Source: Chrysomallon squamiferum
Lineage: Eukaryota; Mollusca; Gastropoda; Neomphalida; Peltospiridae
DNA length: 64,000 nt
Direction of reading: 5' to 3'
Assembly: GCA_012295275.1 (NCBI GenBank)
Contig: CM022667.1
Location: 10,497,038-10,561,037 of the forward strand
Shown here piece after piece: positions 25,701 through 39,699 of the stretch. How positions within the stretch are numbered: the stretch's first letter is position 1; each line of letters opens with the position of its first letter. The notes below the pieces were generated by a model. The model was not told the origin of the DNA. It searched no databases and saw nothing but the letters and a program-made list of their open reading frames with translations. Both the position numbers and the translations under genes were made by a program.

Positions 25701-26477
25701 TGCAAATGCATTCAAAAATACAGCGAGATGTGACCAAATATCAACCAAGGTAAGAATATATATCATAACAGATGTTGTGCAGACAATGTAATTAAAGTAT
25801 GGTCATAGACAGACCACTGTAATATTAATAATGAACAGGTGGAATTAAAGATTAGCAATGAAAGAAGAAATAATTTTTTTAATTCAGATGCAGTGATATC
25901 CTAAATTTTATATGGATGAGATCAAAATTGTATACGTGTACAAGAAAACAACAGGATAATTTGCGAAAATTAATTATTGGTAAAGAAAATATTTAATACT
26001 GTATCTGATGAATTAGATAAATAGATACAGAACTGGTTAATATTTATTTAATAAAAAAAAAATAATTAATAAATAAATAAATAAATAAATGTAAGAAATT
26101 TATAAGTTCTATACCTTACTTTTCAGTGTGAAAAACAGAACGGTTTCCTGTTTATGCGAGGTGCTTACAGATGCGATTGTCGTCAAGGTTTCGAATACCA
26201 ACATGCAGACGGCAAATTCTGGATCGAGGGATCTCTTTTAGAATTGGAATGGGAAAAGAAACAACGTGGACTATTCAGCAGGTAAACGAAATACTACTAG
26301 ACTTCGAAACAATCTTCGTTTAACTTCAAAACAGAATTTATATTACGTATGGTAAATTCAGTAGGCGAAGGGAAAGGATCCTATTATAAGTCTTTCTTGT
26401 TTGTTATTCGATATTTTTTACTTATTTATTTTAATTTTATTTTACTTTCTTCAGTTATTTATTTATTTTACTTTATT

Positions 26478-26512
<35 letters not shown>

Positions 26513-26744
26513 TTCATTCATTTATTTTATTTTATTTTATTTTTTTTATTTTATTTTAATTTATTAATTCTTTTCTTTATTTATTTGTTTGTTCGATTTT
26601 ATTTTTATATATACAGTATTTTATATTTTCAGATTTGACTTACTGAAATGTCGCATTTCGGGAGCAGAATCAGTTACTGTGTTTTCTAATCAGTTACAAA
26701 TCACATGGCTAGCGTTGTCCTTGACGTTAATACTGACGTCATAA
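20782..26744 (+). CDS. Gene B: secreted/GPI-type protein with two GPR158-like Cache-EGF modules
   Basis: Seven exons: 20782-21716, 22018-22147, 23390-23555, 23964-25149, 25632-25749, 26127-26281 and 26633-26744. They join in frame to 933 codons plus TAA, with the same intron phases as gene A (2, 0, 1, 2, 0, 2). The start is the ATG before the signal peptide (MRHLSIVILAASIIWL). Domain order is as in gene A; the R-S-K-R site is at residues 558-561. The mature N-terminus and Cache 1 are the most divergent of the three (for example DYKVNAIGDNCPSKPKSEM and WYVTVPLNK), and the stem reads MDIDLDQIDYNACPVSIGN. From the second half of the linker through Cache 2 it differs from gene A at only about two residues by eye. 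The hydrophobic tail (TWLALSLTLILTS) is again GPI-like. Several N-glycosylation sequons (NRT, NDT, NCS, NKT, NYT, NET, NWT) fit an extracellular protein. Introns 1-3 resemble those of gene C, intron 6 that of gene A. A (CA)n repeat at about 22661-22702 lies in intron 2. Confidence 0.88.
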
Positions 26745-27382
26745 CAGTCACTCATGATCGAAGGGTGTGGCAAGTTTTAACCATTATTCCAGCTATGAGA
26801 AATTCATTTGTGCAAACGTTCACTGATACAATACTTAGCTAATTATACTGTAATGAGATCAGAACTGATTGTTTCAATCCTAACTCGACTTAACGTGATC
26901 TTTACCTTCATTGAACTTCTGTTACGTTATGAATGTCTTCTAAGCAGATCAGTCGTCAAAACAGCTATTGTTTCTCAATACAAACCGTTCACAAAAATAG
27001 ATAAATAATTAATTAATTAATTAATTAATAAGAAGAAGAGGAAGAAAATATAAAACAAATAAATTTTAAATGTTGTGTGTCAAGACTGTTTCACAAGGGT
27101 GAAAATCTCGAACTTACGTGTGTATTATCAAAATTTGTTATTAGCAAAGTTTGGTGTTTGTTCTTGTCATTCTTTGTTGGCAACACATTTTTTTATCTGT
27201 ATTGATTATCACTAACAAGTTTACGAAATGTATTTAGTTTATTTTTTATGTGTGCAGCCAAATGTAAACATATCAAAAAGCTATTATTTATTTTATTTTA
27301 TTTATTTTTTATTTAGTTATTTATTTTATTTTATTTTATTTTTTTATTTGTTTATCTATTTATTTATTTATTTTATTTTATT

Positions 27383-27429
<47 letters not shown>

Positions 27430-28419
27430 TTTTAATTCACTTTTTTTTATTTTTTTTTTTTTACTGTGATCAGAAATCTATAAAGTCAAATTATATTTAT
27501 TTTATTACGAAATAAGAAAACGAAAACTGAGATATGATAGATCACAATTTCAGTCTTCAAAGTGCTGCAAATGGGCAGTTTCCCATTCTAACCACTTTCG
27601 CACATCAACTTAATAAAGTCTTGTGGTAAATGCTATCTTGTCTTTGGTAAGATGAATATAAAAGATAGTTTTCTGCTAATCGAAGACTATCCCCATCTGA
27701 AACCCAGATTTTGTTTTAAGCTTTCATTTTATTTTATTATTTTTCGACATTGTGTTTTGGGGTTGTTTTTTTTTTTGTTTGTTTTTTTTTTGCTGTTTTT
27801 GGTTGGGTTTTTTTCTTTCTTTCTTTCTTTTTTGTTCCCCTAACATCGTGTTGAAAAATAAATTTAAAGATATTTACATCTTTACCAGTTTGCATATGAA
27901 CCCGTGCACTGGTTTACCGAACTAACCTAGATTTTGACACGCACTGAAACAAAGGAAAGAATTTTCTGCTGCAATTCTAGAACTGTAAGCTGTATTTTTG
28001 CTTTAATTCACTCATGATAAGGAGGCCAGCGTGATCTGTATTTTCTTCATTGCGCATGATCAAACATATTAGTATTTATTTACTTTTTTAAACTTTCTAT
28101 TACCCCACCTCGTCAACTTCCTCCTTTTCTCTCTGTCATATCCCTCCCTACAAAGATTTAGCAAAGATCTAACAATCTGAATAAGAAAACATTTTATTCT
28201 TGAAATTATATATTTGTATAAATAATAATGAGCTTTTTAACTGAAGACCAACTAAATATAATTACTTAAGTGCAAAAAGTGTACGGACATAAGATCAAAC
28301 TTTATTTTTTCATTTTATTAATAAATATTCACTTATGTCCCACATTTGATAATTTGTTTTGAAATTGACGTCATCTACAAATGAAGTACAAATTATCACT
28401 GTTTTTATTTTATTGTATT

Positions 28420-28959
28420 ATATCATTTATTTATTTATTTATTTATTTGTTTGTTTATTTCATAATAATATTTAACATAACAGAAACAGTTACGATTCAG
28501 CAACGTTCATTCATCATTCAGCAAGAGATTATGCTATGATAACATCTTTGCAAACACCTCTTACATACTATACAATAGAATAAGAGCGAAAACAACAACA
28601 ACAACAACAAAAAGGATTGACCCGAAGACCTAACACGGATGAGCAAGCACTCTAACCACTGAGCCATAAGATTTCAGTTATCTGATTGCTTGAGTTATGA
28701 AAACACACGAGTAAACGAGTTTCATAAACTGCTGACTCGACCGGTTACACTGACCTGAACTCTGAAGAATTTTATAATGTCAAGAGGAAATTTCTGTCTC
28801 ACCACACTTGATCACTCTTAAATAGAAAACTCTGTGTCAGTTTGTATAAGACATGCATCAACAAGAACACAATAGACTAGGTAGATTCGAACTCTCTGAC
28901 CCGTGCTTGACATCGCTGTAATTAGTAATGATAGCCTTCCTTTCCTTGTCTGTTCTTTT

Positions 28960-28991
<32 letters not shown>

Positions 28992-29053
28992 CATCAGAAA
29001 GTTATCAAACGTGAACTATCTTCTTTTTTTGTATTTTTCACAAGTATCTAAAC

Positions 29054-29127
<74 letters not shown>

Positions 29128-29870
29128 CATTATTAAAATTATCATTATTATTATTATTATTATTATTATTAATATTTCTTTATAAATTGCCATGATACTT
29201 ACATACATACCAAAGACAATGTATACACGTCAACTCACACACACACACATATCGAGGGATGTTATGTTATATGATTATGTAAGAACAGATGTTCTTTTTA
29301 AGAAAAGTGTTTTTACTATTTATGCATGCATAATATTGTATGGGTCCCTATGTGTGTGTATATATATATATCTATGTACAATGTATGTAGGTGTATGACG
29401 ATCTGTACGTATGTGTGTGCGTGTGTGTTCTATGTATGTAAGCAGGTATATGTGTATATATATATATAGGTATGTATATATGTATGTATGTATGCATGCA
29501 TGTACGTTTGTATGTATATAGATATCTCTAAATGCACCTGTATTTATTTATTTGTCTGTTTATTATACTTAATATGTGGCTATGTATTAACTACTAGGCA
29601 AATTTTTTAACATTCGGACTTTGGCTTTAATCTAAATCTCTTGTTAATGATAAGCAATGTTTGTTTGCGTGTCCAGCAGGCACAAATCATTCTCGATCGC
29701 TTTTCAACATGCAGAAGGAAGAAAAATACGCCAGATGAATTTACTGATAACAAGAAAGAAACCTGGTTTAAGTTATTTGAGAAATTCGGTGACAGTTAAA
29801 ATTAATGCTTCAATGGTTACTAAATATGGTAAATATGTTAGTGATATGTTTCAAAATGCGTAGTTGGACA
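28420..29870. repeat. Segmental duplicate, partner at about 39700-41830
   Basis: The block shares long near-identical stretches in the same orientation with 39700-41830, best between 28617-28935 and 39889-40207, and again from about 29570 with about 41568. Homology continues upstream (27880-28420 against 37850-38450), where the partner carries extra DNA between 38.45 and 39.70 kb. It includes (TTA)n at 29058-29170. Confidence 0.7.
28615..28690 (-). repeat. tRNA-derived SINE-like head (family 2), minus strand
   Basis: Read on the minus strand, it has a good box A (TGGCTCAGTGGTTAGAGTGC) and, about 30 bases on, a box-B-like GGTCTTCGGGTCAATCC. A near-identical copy lies at about 39885-39960 inside the partner duplication. 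A second box-B-like GTTCGAATC (minus strand) occurs about 230 bases away, near 28887. Confidence 0.55.
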
Positions 29871-30024
29871 AAGAAAATGGATTTTTTTTTTTTATATATA
29901 TATAATTTGCTGATTTATTTTTTGCTTAATTTTATTTCACTTTATTCTTTATTTACTGTTTCAGAATAACATAAAAATAAATACGTAAAATAAATATTTC
30001 TACGTTTTTGAGACAATATACTTT

Positions 30025-30380
30025 TATCTATCAAAATATGAATAATCCACAATGCGTTTAATGTCCAGTCTAATGCACTTTTGTATTCATTTCACAAATA
30101 TATTTGTGGAACCCTACACATACGTCAGTACGCATGCGACAGAATAATTATTTGTCGGCAAGGGTAAAATAACAATAACACGGTTATATTACAAGTTGGC
30201 CTACATTTTAACTAGTTTGAACGGGTGTCGTTTTGGTATATTGCTCGAGATATATCCAGGGACCAGATCATTTAGTGTACAAGAAGGCGTCGACTCTCTT
30301 CTTTTCTTTTTTCTTCTTCAACGTCTTCTGCACGCTTTGATAAACTGTAACAACAACGTGATCGAAGCAGTTTTCTGACT
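30025..30380 (+). repeat. Arm 1 of a near-identical inverted repeat (arm 2 at 43570-43930)
   Basis: About 350 bases match the reverse complement of 43570-43930 with very few differences by eye, over a separation of 13 kb. The same block in more diverged form is at about 17.2-17.47 kb. It belongs to the flank of the decayed inverted copy D1. Confidence 0.75.
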
Positions 30381-31099
30381 GATTACTAATAATTTTAGGT
30401 ATATTAAATAAATAAATAAATAAATAAATTAGACAAACAAACAAAACAAAATCAAACAAACAGAAACAAACAAGTACAGGTGCATATATTTTAGTTATAC
30501 ATATATACATTCATACATACACACATACATACATATATATATTTTTTTTTTTCATATATACAATTAATTCAGACGTACCTGAATACATACACGTATAGCG
30601 TCATGAATAAAATGTTTTATTATTCAGATTGTTAGATCTTTACTAAAACTTTGTAGGGAGGGATGATGACAGAGAGAAAAGAAGGAAGATGACGAGGTGG
30701 GGTGATGGAAAGTTTAAAAACAAAGTAAATAAATACTAATGTGTTTGATTATGCATAATGAATAATACAGATCACACTTCCCTCTTTCCTTTTCTTTTTT
30801 CTCCTTGTTATTTGTTTTTAAAAATTCCTTTGTTTCATTGCAGTGCATGAACCTGAGTTGACATAAACAAATTTATCATGGGTTCAAATGCAAACATGTA
30901 GCACTGTTAAAAAGGTTTTAAAAAATTAAATGTATTTTTCAACAAGTCATTAAAATGATAATAATAATAAAAAAAAAAAATAAATAAAAAGCCAAAACCA
31001 AACAAAACCAAAACAATCACACAAAAATAAAAAAAAAAATAATAATAATAATAACAAAAAGAGATAAAAACAGTTATTAATAATAAAAAAAATAAAAAA

Positions 31100-31360
31100 A
31101 TCCTTTTCTAACTCTTCGATTAGACTTCAGCTCACGGTCAAACAGATAAGGACACAGAACATTTTCGTTGTGTGTAGGGGTGGTATTCGATTAGCAGAAA
31201 ACGATCTTTTATATTCACCTTACCAAAGACAAGTTAGCACATACAAGTTAAGTAGACATAGGAAAGTGGTTAGAATGGGAAATTGCCCATTTGGCAAAAC
31301 TTTGAAGACTGAAGTGTCACGTACCAGTTCAGCGCTCTAACACCGAGCTACAGTTTTTGT
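31100..31360 (-). repeat. tRNA-derived SINE-like element (family 1), minus strand
   Basis: On the minus strand it reads CTGTAGCTCGGTGTTAGAGC, a better box A than the copy at 15.73 kb, followed by the same body sequence. It sits in the downstream flank of the inverted copy D1, just as the forward copy sits downstream of gene A, which supports duplication of the whole locus with its flank. Confidence 0.55.
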
Positions 31361-31697
31361 TGTTGTTTTGTTTCGTTGTAATAAAATAAATAACATTTAC
31401 GTTCGTTGACTATATAAAAATAAATAAATAAACAAAACAACGTTTTTCGTGTAATGTATTTTATTATTATTATTATTATTATTATTTTCTTGTTAAATAT
31501 AGTGCTTTTCTGGAAATAATGAAAATATTTATTAACCAAAACAGCCGTTCGTTCTCTTTTGATACGTCTTGTATTTAGGTTACAATGGGAAGAAAATGGC
31601 TCATATAATAATTTCAGATAATTCTTCTTGGCTAAGTAATGCAAGGGAAATAACCGCATAGTAACTCTAATAAGAAAATCAAAACTCGCTCTGAAAA

Positions 31698-31700
<3 letters not shown>

Positions 31701-31767
<67 letters not shown>
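31701..31767. repeat. (TC)n microsatellite
   Basis: Uninterrupted dinucleotide tract downstream of the decayed copy D1. Confidence 0.9.
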
Positions 31768-31770
<3 letters not shown>

Positions 31771-32109
31771 GAATTAATTATAAAACCGAAACCAAAAAGC
31801 CAATTTAATTAATTAATTAATTAATAATAAAATAAATAAATAATTAAATTTTATTTGCAAATATAAATTTATTTGGTTAAAAAATATGAATAATTAATTA
31901 TCAACAGTGAAGTTTAAGATTATTAGTTGAGAATATTCAGCTTTCGATTCAAAATAAAAATTTTGTCTCCAAAAACAAAGACTTATAATAGGGTTGTCTC
32001 CCTTTACTATCTATACTCTATTTACGATCTGTAAGATAAATTCAGTTTGTAAATTAAACGAAGGTTGTTTCGAAGTCTAGTAGGGTATCGGTTGTCTCCC
32101 TTTATCTGC

Positions 32110-34260
<2,151 letters not shown>

Positions 34261-34743
34261 TTACGGATGCATTTCTTTCACTGACCAAAGAAGAAAAATA
34301 AAAAGAAGAAGAAAAGATTGTTACACATTACAGTTCACACGGCAGTATTGTTTTGCTATGTTTTACTTACGTGGCCCGTTTTAGTTTTATAAATGAAATT
34401 TGAATTTAATAGCATATTTTTACTGTGAATAAAGAAAACAAAAGGACCTGTGCAAATTTTGCAAAATAATTTGTGCAAATTAATTATTGGTAAAGAAAAT
34501 ATTTAATACTGTATCTTATTAATTATAATTTTTTTTTTAAATGTATATATATATATTTTTTTTTTTTTTAATTTTATTTTGTAAAGTCTGATTAACATAG
34601 CTAAACGAAAATACTGAAACAGAAGTAAACAGATATAGAACTGGTTAATATTTATCTAATAAACAAATAAACAAACAAACAAACAAGTAACCAATTAAAT
34701 AAATGTGGTCAGATCTGCATAACGTATTTTCAGTACTTTTCAG

Positions 34744-35107
34744 TGTGAAAAACAGAACGGTTTCCTATTTATACGAAGTGCTTACAGATGCGATTGCCGT
34801 CAAGGTTTCGAATACCAACATGCAGACGGCAAGTTCTGGATCGATGGATCTCTTTTAGAATTGGAATGGGAAAAGAAACAGCGGGGACTATTCAGCAGGT
34901 AAATGAAGACAACAGAAATACTACTAGACTTCGAAACAACCTTCGTTTACTTTAACAACAGAATTTATATTACAGATCGTAAATACAGGTAAAGGGAAAC
35001 AACTCTTTTTTTTTCTTTTTTTTTTTTTTTTTTTGCGAGAGAAAATTATTATTTTGAAATTAACAACTGTATAATACCAGCTAATAATCTTAAGTTAAGT
35101 AAATAAA

Positions 35108-35152
<45 letters not shown>

Positions 35153-35448
35153 TATAATTTAAAAAAATGTAAAATATATTTTCCAAGATGTTTTTGCTAG
35201 GGGAAATTTCTCGATCATATCTTTGTTATTAGCAAAGTTTGAGTCTTGTTCTTGTCTATCTTTGTTAGCAGTACATTCCTTTTTTCTTTCTATTTTTTTT
35301 TTCTCTATTAAATATCACTAACAAGTTTACGAAATGTATTTAGTTCATATTATTTGTGAAGCCAAATGTGAACATATAAAAGGTATTATTTGTTTTATTT
35401 TACTTTATTTTATTTTTATTTAATTTTCGATTTATTTCTTTTTATTAC

Positions 35449-35503
<55 letters not shown>

Positions 35504-35728
35504 TTAAATACTTTATTTTGTTTTATTAATTTTATTTTGTTTATTTGTCATTTATCTTTTTTTATTAATTTGGTTGTTTATTCGATTTTAATTTTATACA
35601 TGTATTGTATTCTCAGATTTGATTTACAGAACTGTCGTACTCCGGTAACAGAATCAGTTACTGTGTTTTCTAATCAGTTACAAATCACATGGCTAGCGTT
35701 GACCTTGACATTAATACTGACGTCATAA
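34744..35728 (+). pseudogene. D2: orphan exons 6 and 7 of the family, both open
   Basis: Exon 6 copy at 34744-34898 (155 bases, preceded by TTTTCAG and followed by GTAAAT) encodes EGF-like domain 2. Exon 7 copy at 35617-35728 (112 bases, preceded by CTCAG) encodes the hydrophobic tail and TAA stop. Lengths and phases match the intact genes and neither carries a stop, but exons 1-5 are missing upstream on this strand. Upstream DNA from about 34460 resembles intron 5 of gene B. Changes include LFIRSAYRCDC in the EGF part and LQNCRTPVTES before the tail. It is head-to-head with D1. It could be a relic or could be used as an alternative 3' end; the former is more likely. Confidence 0.8.
35449..35505. 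repeat. (TTA)n microsatellite in the D2 intron
   Basis: Trinucleotide repeat between orphan exons 6 and 7. Confidence 0.9.
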
Positions 35729-37081
35729 CAGTCACTTATGATCGAAGAGTATGGCAAGTTTTAATCATTATTCCAACTGTAAGAAATTCATTTGTGCAAA
35801 CGTTCAGTGATGCAATACTTAGATAATTATATACTGTAATGAGATTATAACTAATTGTTTAATCTTAACTCGACCTTGACTTGACCTTCACGTTCATTGG
35901 CGTTCGTCTGTTACGTTATGAACGTCTTCAAGCAGATCTGTCGTCAAAACAGCTATTGTTTTTGAACACAAATCATTCACCTAATGAGTTATTGGTTATT
36001 TTGTTACGTACTTCCATCACAAAAACAAAGTATTATTCTGCTAATCGAAGATTATCCCATCTGAAACCCACACACGTTTCCTGTCTCCTTTCCTTACTTG
36101 GTTGACATTAGACTGAAGTCTAATCGAAGAGTCAAAAAAATATATTATTATTAATATTTTCCTCTTTTTATAATTTTTTTTTTTTTTTTTTTATCTTTTT
36201 ATTTTATTTTATTTCTTATTTCTTTTCTTTTTTTGTGATTGTTTTTGTTTTGTTTGTTTGTTTGTTTTGTTTTGTTTTGTTTGTTGGGTTTTTTGTTGGT
36301 TTTTTTAATGTCTCGTTGAAAAAATACACTTTTTCTTATGTCCGTACTCTTTCAGCGTTAAAGTGATACATTTAGTTGGTCTTCAGTTAAAAAGCTCATC
36401 ATTATTTATACAAAATATTTTGTAGAAGTATTAGGAATTAATCTTCATGTGATATAGTTTCATGAATAAAATGTTTTATTATTCAAATTTTTAGATCTTT
36501 GCTAAAACTTTATAGGGAGGGATAAGGACAGAGAAAAGAAGGAAGATGACGAGGTGGGGGATGGAAAGTTTAGAAAGAAGTAAATAAATACTAATATGTT
36601 TGATCATGCGTAATGAAAAATACAGATAATGGTGCCTTCTTTTTTTTTTTTTTTTTTTTTTTTTTTCTCCTTGTCATTAGTGAATAAAAATAAAAATAGA
36701 GAAATTCCATTCCTTTGTTTCAGTGCATGTCAAACTCTAGGTTAGTGCAGTAAACTAGTGCATGGGTTCATATGCAAACTTGTTGTACTAATTTTAAAAA
36801 AAGATAAACATTTTTTTTAAATTTAATTTTATAAAAAGATATTAATAAACAAAAAAAGTAATAATATCAATGAGAAACAAGGCCAAAAACAACAAAACAA
36901 AAATAAATAAATAAATAATAAATAAATAAAATAAAATAAATAAATAAGAGTTAAACAAAAAAACAGACAAAAAAAATCATTTTTTAAACATTCAATTAAA
37001 CAATGATCGTTTGCAGAAATGCATTTGTTACAGTCGGATTAATGATTAAAACTTGCCTCACTCTTCGATCATGAGTGACTG
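35729..37081. other. Spacer with repeated flank sequence, no gene seen
   Basis: It contains sequence homologous to the 3' flanks of genes A and B up to about 36.13 kb, T-rich low-complexity DNA, and at about 36470-36600 a block inverted relative to copies at about 28.02-28.20 and 38.04-38.20 kb and parallel to 30.60-30.76 kb. Confidence 0.55.
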
Positions 37082-37193
37082 TTATGACGTCAGTATTAAC
37101 GTCAAGGTCAATGCTAATCATGTGATTTATAACTGATTAGATAACACAGTAACTGATTGTGCTCCCGAAATGCGACATTTCAGTAAATCAAAT
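37082..37193 (-). pseudogene. D3: orphan exon 7 with premature stops
   Basis: Minus-strand copy of the last exon, 112 bases, preceded on its strand by an intact TTTTCAG. A TAA interrupts it right after the SNQL codons, before the hydrophobic tail, and a TGA follows two codons later. If spliced to an upstream exon it would give a product without the anchor. No companion exons lie next to it. The original stop codon is still present at 37082-37084. Confidence 0.8.
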
Positions 37194-37373
37194 CTGAAAA
37201 TATAAAAATATAATACACATATAAAATTAAAATCGAAGAAAAAAAAAATAATAATAACAAAAAAAAAACCCCCAAAACCAAAGAAACAAATTAATAAAAA
37301 AAGATAAATAAAAAACAAACAAAATAAAACTAATAAAACAAAATAAGGTATTTAAATAAATAAATAAATAAAT

Positions 37374-37484
37374 GATATGATATGATATGATATGATATAA
37401 CGAAGATAACTGGGAAAATATATTTTATAATAAAAATTCATTTTAGTAGTAATAGTAATGATAACGATGACGATGACGATAACG

Positions 37485-37548
<64 letters not shown>

Positions 37549-37800
37549 TGTATTTTGTAAAATAGTTAAAGAATATATTATTAAATCTTTAAATAATTTA
37601 TGGTTTATTGAGGAACGTGTTTTTGTACTGAAAGAACGACGCAATGAACATGAATTTATTGCCCTTATTATGTCACATTTTAAGAACAACAAAGTAACAA
37701 ATTTCAACACCAAAGTGCAGACAAATACACCACTGTCAGATGTTTTATATTAGACGTAAGCCAGGAAAATAAATTTCCTGTTCGGCCTTGAAGCACAACT
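37374..37800 (+). repeat. Arm 1 of an inverted repeat (arm 2 at about 39205-39620)
   Basis: It begins with a GATAT-type repeat mirrored as CATAT repeats near 39.61 kb, and includes an ATA/ATG-type microsatellite and a unique stretch (TTATTGAGGAACGTGTTTTT, from about 37600) whose reverse complement is at about 39.38 kb. The arms are separated by about 1.4 kb. Confidence 0.7.
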
Positions 37801-38440
37801 GTTATTGGTGATTGAAAACGAAAACAGCAGAACATTTTCTCTTTACCAATACAACAAGTTTGCATATGAACCCATGCACTAGTTTACTACACTAAGCTAG
37901 AGTTTGACACGCTCTGAAACAAAGGAAAGAATTTTCTGCTGAAACATTAAAGCTTTAGGCTGTAATTTTGTTTTTATTCACTAATGACAAGGAAAAAAAA
38001 AAAAAAAAAAAAAAAAGGAAACAAGGCAGCATGATTCTTCATTAAGCATGATCAAACATATTAGTATTTATTTACTTCTTTTTAAATTTTCCATAACCCA
38101 CCTCCTCATCTTCCTTCTTTTCTCTGTCCTAATCCCTCCCTATAAAGTTTTAGCAAAGATCTAACAATTTGAATAATAAAACATTTTTTATTCATCAAAC
38201 TATATCATGTGAAGAATAATTCCTAATACTTCTAGAAAATATTTTGTACAAATAATGATAAGCTTTTTAAATTAAGACCAGGCTAAATGTATTACTTAAG
38301 TGCAAAAAGTGTAGAGACATAAGAAAAGTTTTTTTTTTTTTTTTCCTTTTATCGATAAATATTAACTAATACCCCGCATATCATCATTTCTGTGAAGCTG
38401 ATGTCATCTACAAATGAACTATTGTTGTACAAATTGTCAC

Positions 38441-38481
<41 letters not shown>

Positions 38482-39068
38482 CATCAGTTATCTGAACAAC
38501 AACAAAGAAGATAAGAACGTTAAGTAATAATGTACTATAAATTATCCACTTGTGTTCAAAGAAATATATCTGTTTTACTCGTTTATTTCGGAACTTAATA
38601 TTAAATAAACTTCTTCTTAATTGTTCCTAATATGTTTTGTAGTAAATTAAATGCTAAGGTTCTTATAAATATTCATATCGCGTGCTTTCTCTAACCGAAA
38701 GATACAACGACGACTACAAAAAGTTATTCACGACAAATAGGGGCTCCAGCTCATCAAAGCCAGTCTTACGTAAATTCTGTCAAGTTACGAACAGCTTCCG
38801 TGTACGCACTAGGCCACGAGAATTGACTTACAGTTTTCCGTCAGCCTATCGAAACTATACAAACATATGTGTGTGTTTATTTGCGTGTTGTGTATGTCAT
38901 ATTTACAGATTATTTTCGAGTGTTAGGATAGAAATAAATATCGTCATTTGACAACTGGGGGCTACTTATTAGTTTACATTATTGTTGAGTGGGTGTTTCG
39001 GTATTTAATTATAAATAAATAAATGGTTTTCAAATTTCATATCGGTGGCAAAGTTCTTTCATTTCTTC

Positions 39069-39122
<54 letters not shown>

Positions 39123-39204
39123 TTAAAATTTTGCGGGGCAGTTTTTGTCAAATTTCATGAATAATGAAGCGTTTTTGTCTTCTGAATATTGAAATTCAAT
39201 ACGA

Positions 39205-39620
39205 TAGTTCTGTTTCAAGCCCAAACAGGAAATTTATTTTCCTGGCCTACGTCTAATATAAAACATCTGACAGTGGTGTATTTGTCTGCACTTTGCTGTT
39301 GAAATTTGTTACTTTGTTGTTCTTAAAATGTGACATAATAAGGGCAATAAATTCATGTTCATTGCGTCGTTCTTTCAGTACAAAAACACGTTCCTCAATA
39401 AAGCATAAATCATTTAAAGATTTAATAATATATTCTTAAACTATTTTACAAAATACATCTTTATTATTATTGTTATTATTATTATTATCGTCATCGTCAC
39501 CATCATCACCATCGTCATTATGATCATTACCATAACTACTAAAATGATTTTTTATTATAAAAGAAAACTAGCAATTAAGTTCATTGTATTATATTATAGT
39601 ACATCATATCATATCATATC
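39205..39620 (-). repeat. Arm 2 of the inverted repeat (arm 1 at 37374-37800)
   Basis: Reverse complement of arm 1 with small differences, including the unique stretch ending in the phrase read on this strand as ACACGTTCCTCAATAAA. It is followed by TTATA and TTTA repeats. Confidence 0.7.
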
Positions 39621-39699
39621 ATTTTATATTACATTAACTTTTTATGTTATATTATATTATATTATATTATATTATATTATATTATATTATATTATTTAT

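Larger units (their letters stand above)
26745..32099. other. Region downstream of gene B with duplicated blocks and simple repeats
   Basis: No intact exon is seen. It holds TTTA-rich stretches at 26.4-26.6 and 27.3-27.4 kb, a fragment of SINE family 1 at about 27.53-27.72 kb, a block duplicated at 37.9-41.8 kb, an inverted-repeat arm at 30.0-30.4 kb, an inverted SINE family 1 copy at 31.1-31.4 kb, and a (TC)n tract at 31701-31767. The short open frame at about 30.2-30.4 kb is inside the inverted repeat and is not supported as a gene. Confidence 0.6.

Noticed and set aside
28615-28690. Functional tRNA gene
   Set aside because: Box A and box-B-like motifs are present, but no acceptor stem or anticodon arm could be folded by eye; it is better explained as a SINE head.
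30196-30378. Identical 60-codon frame at 30196-30378 (+) and 43575-43757 (minus)
   Set aside because: Identity is explained by the DNA-level inverted repeat. There is no recognisable domain and the more diverged third copy near 17.2 kb does not keep the frame.
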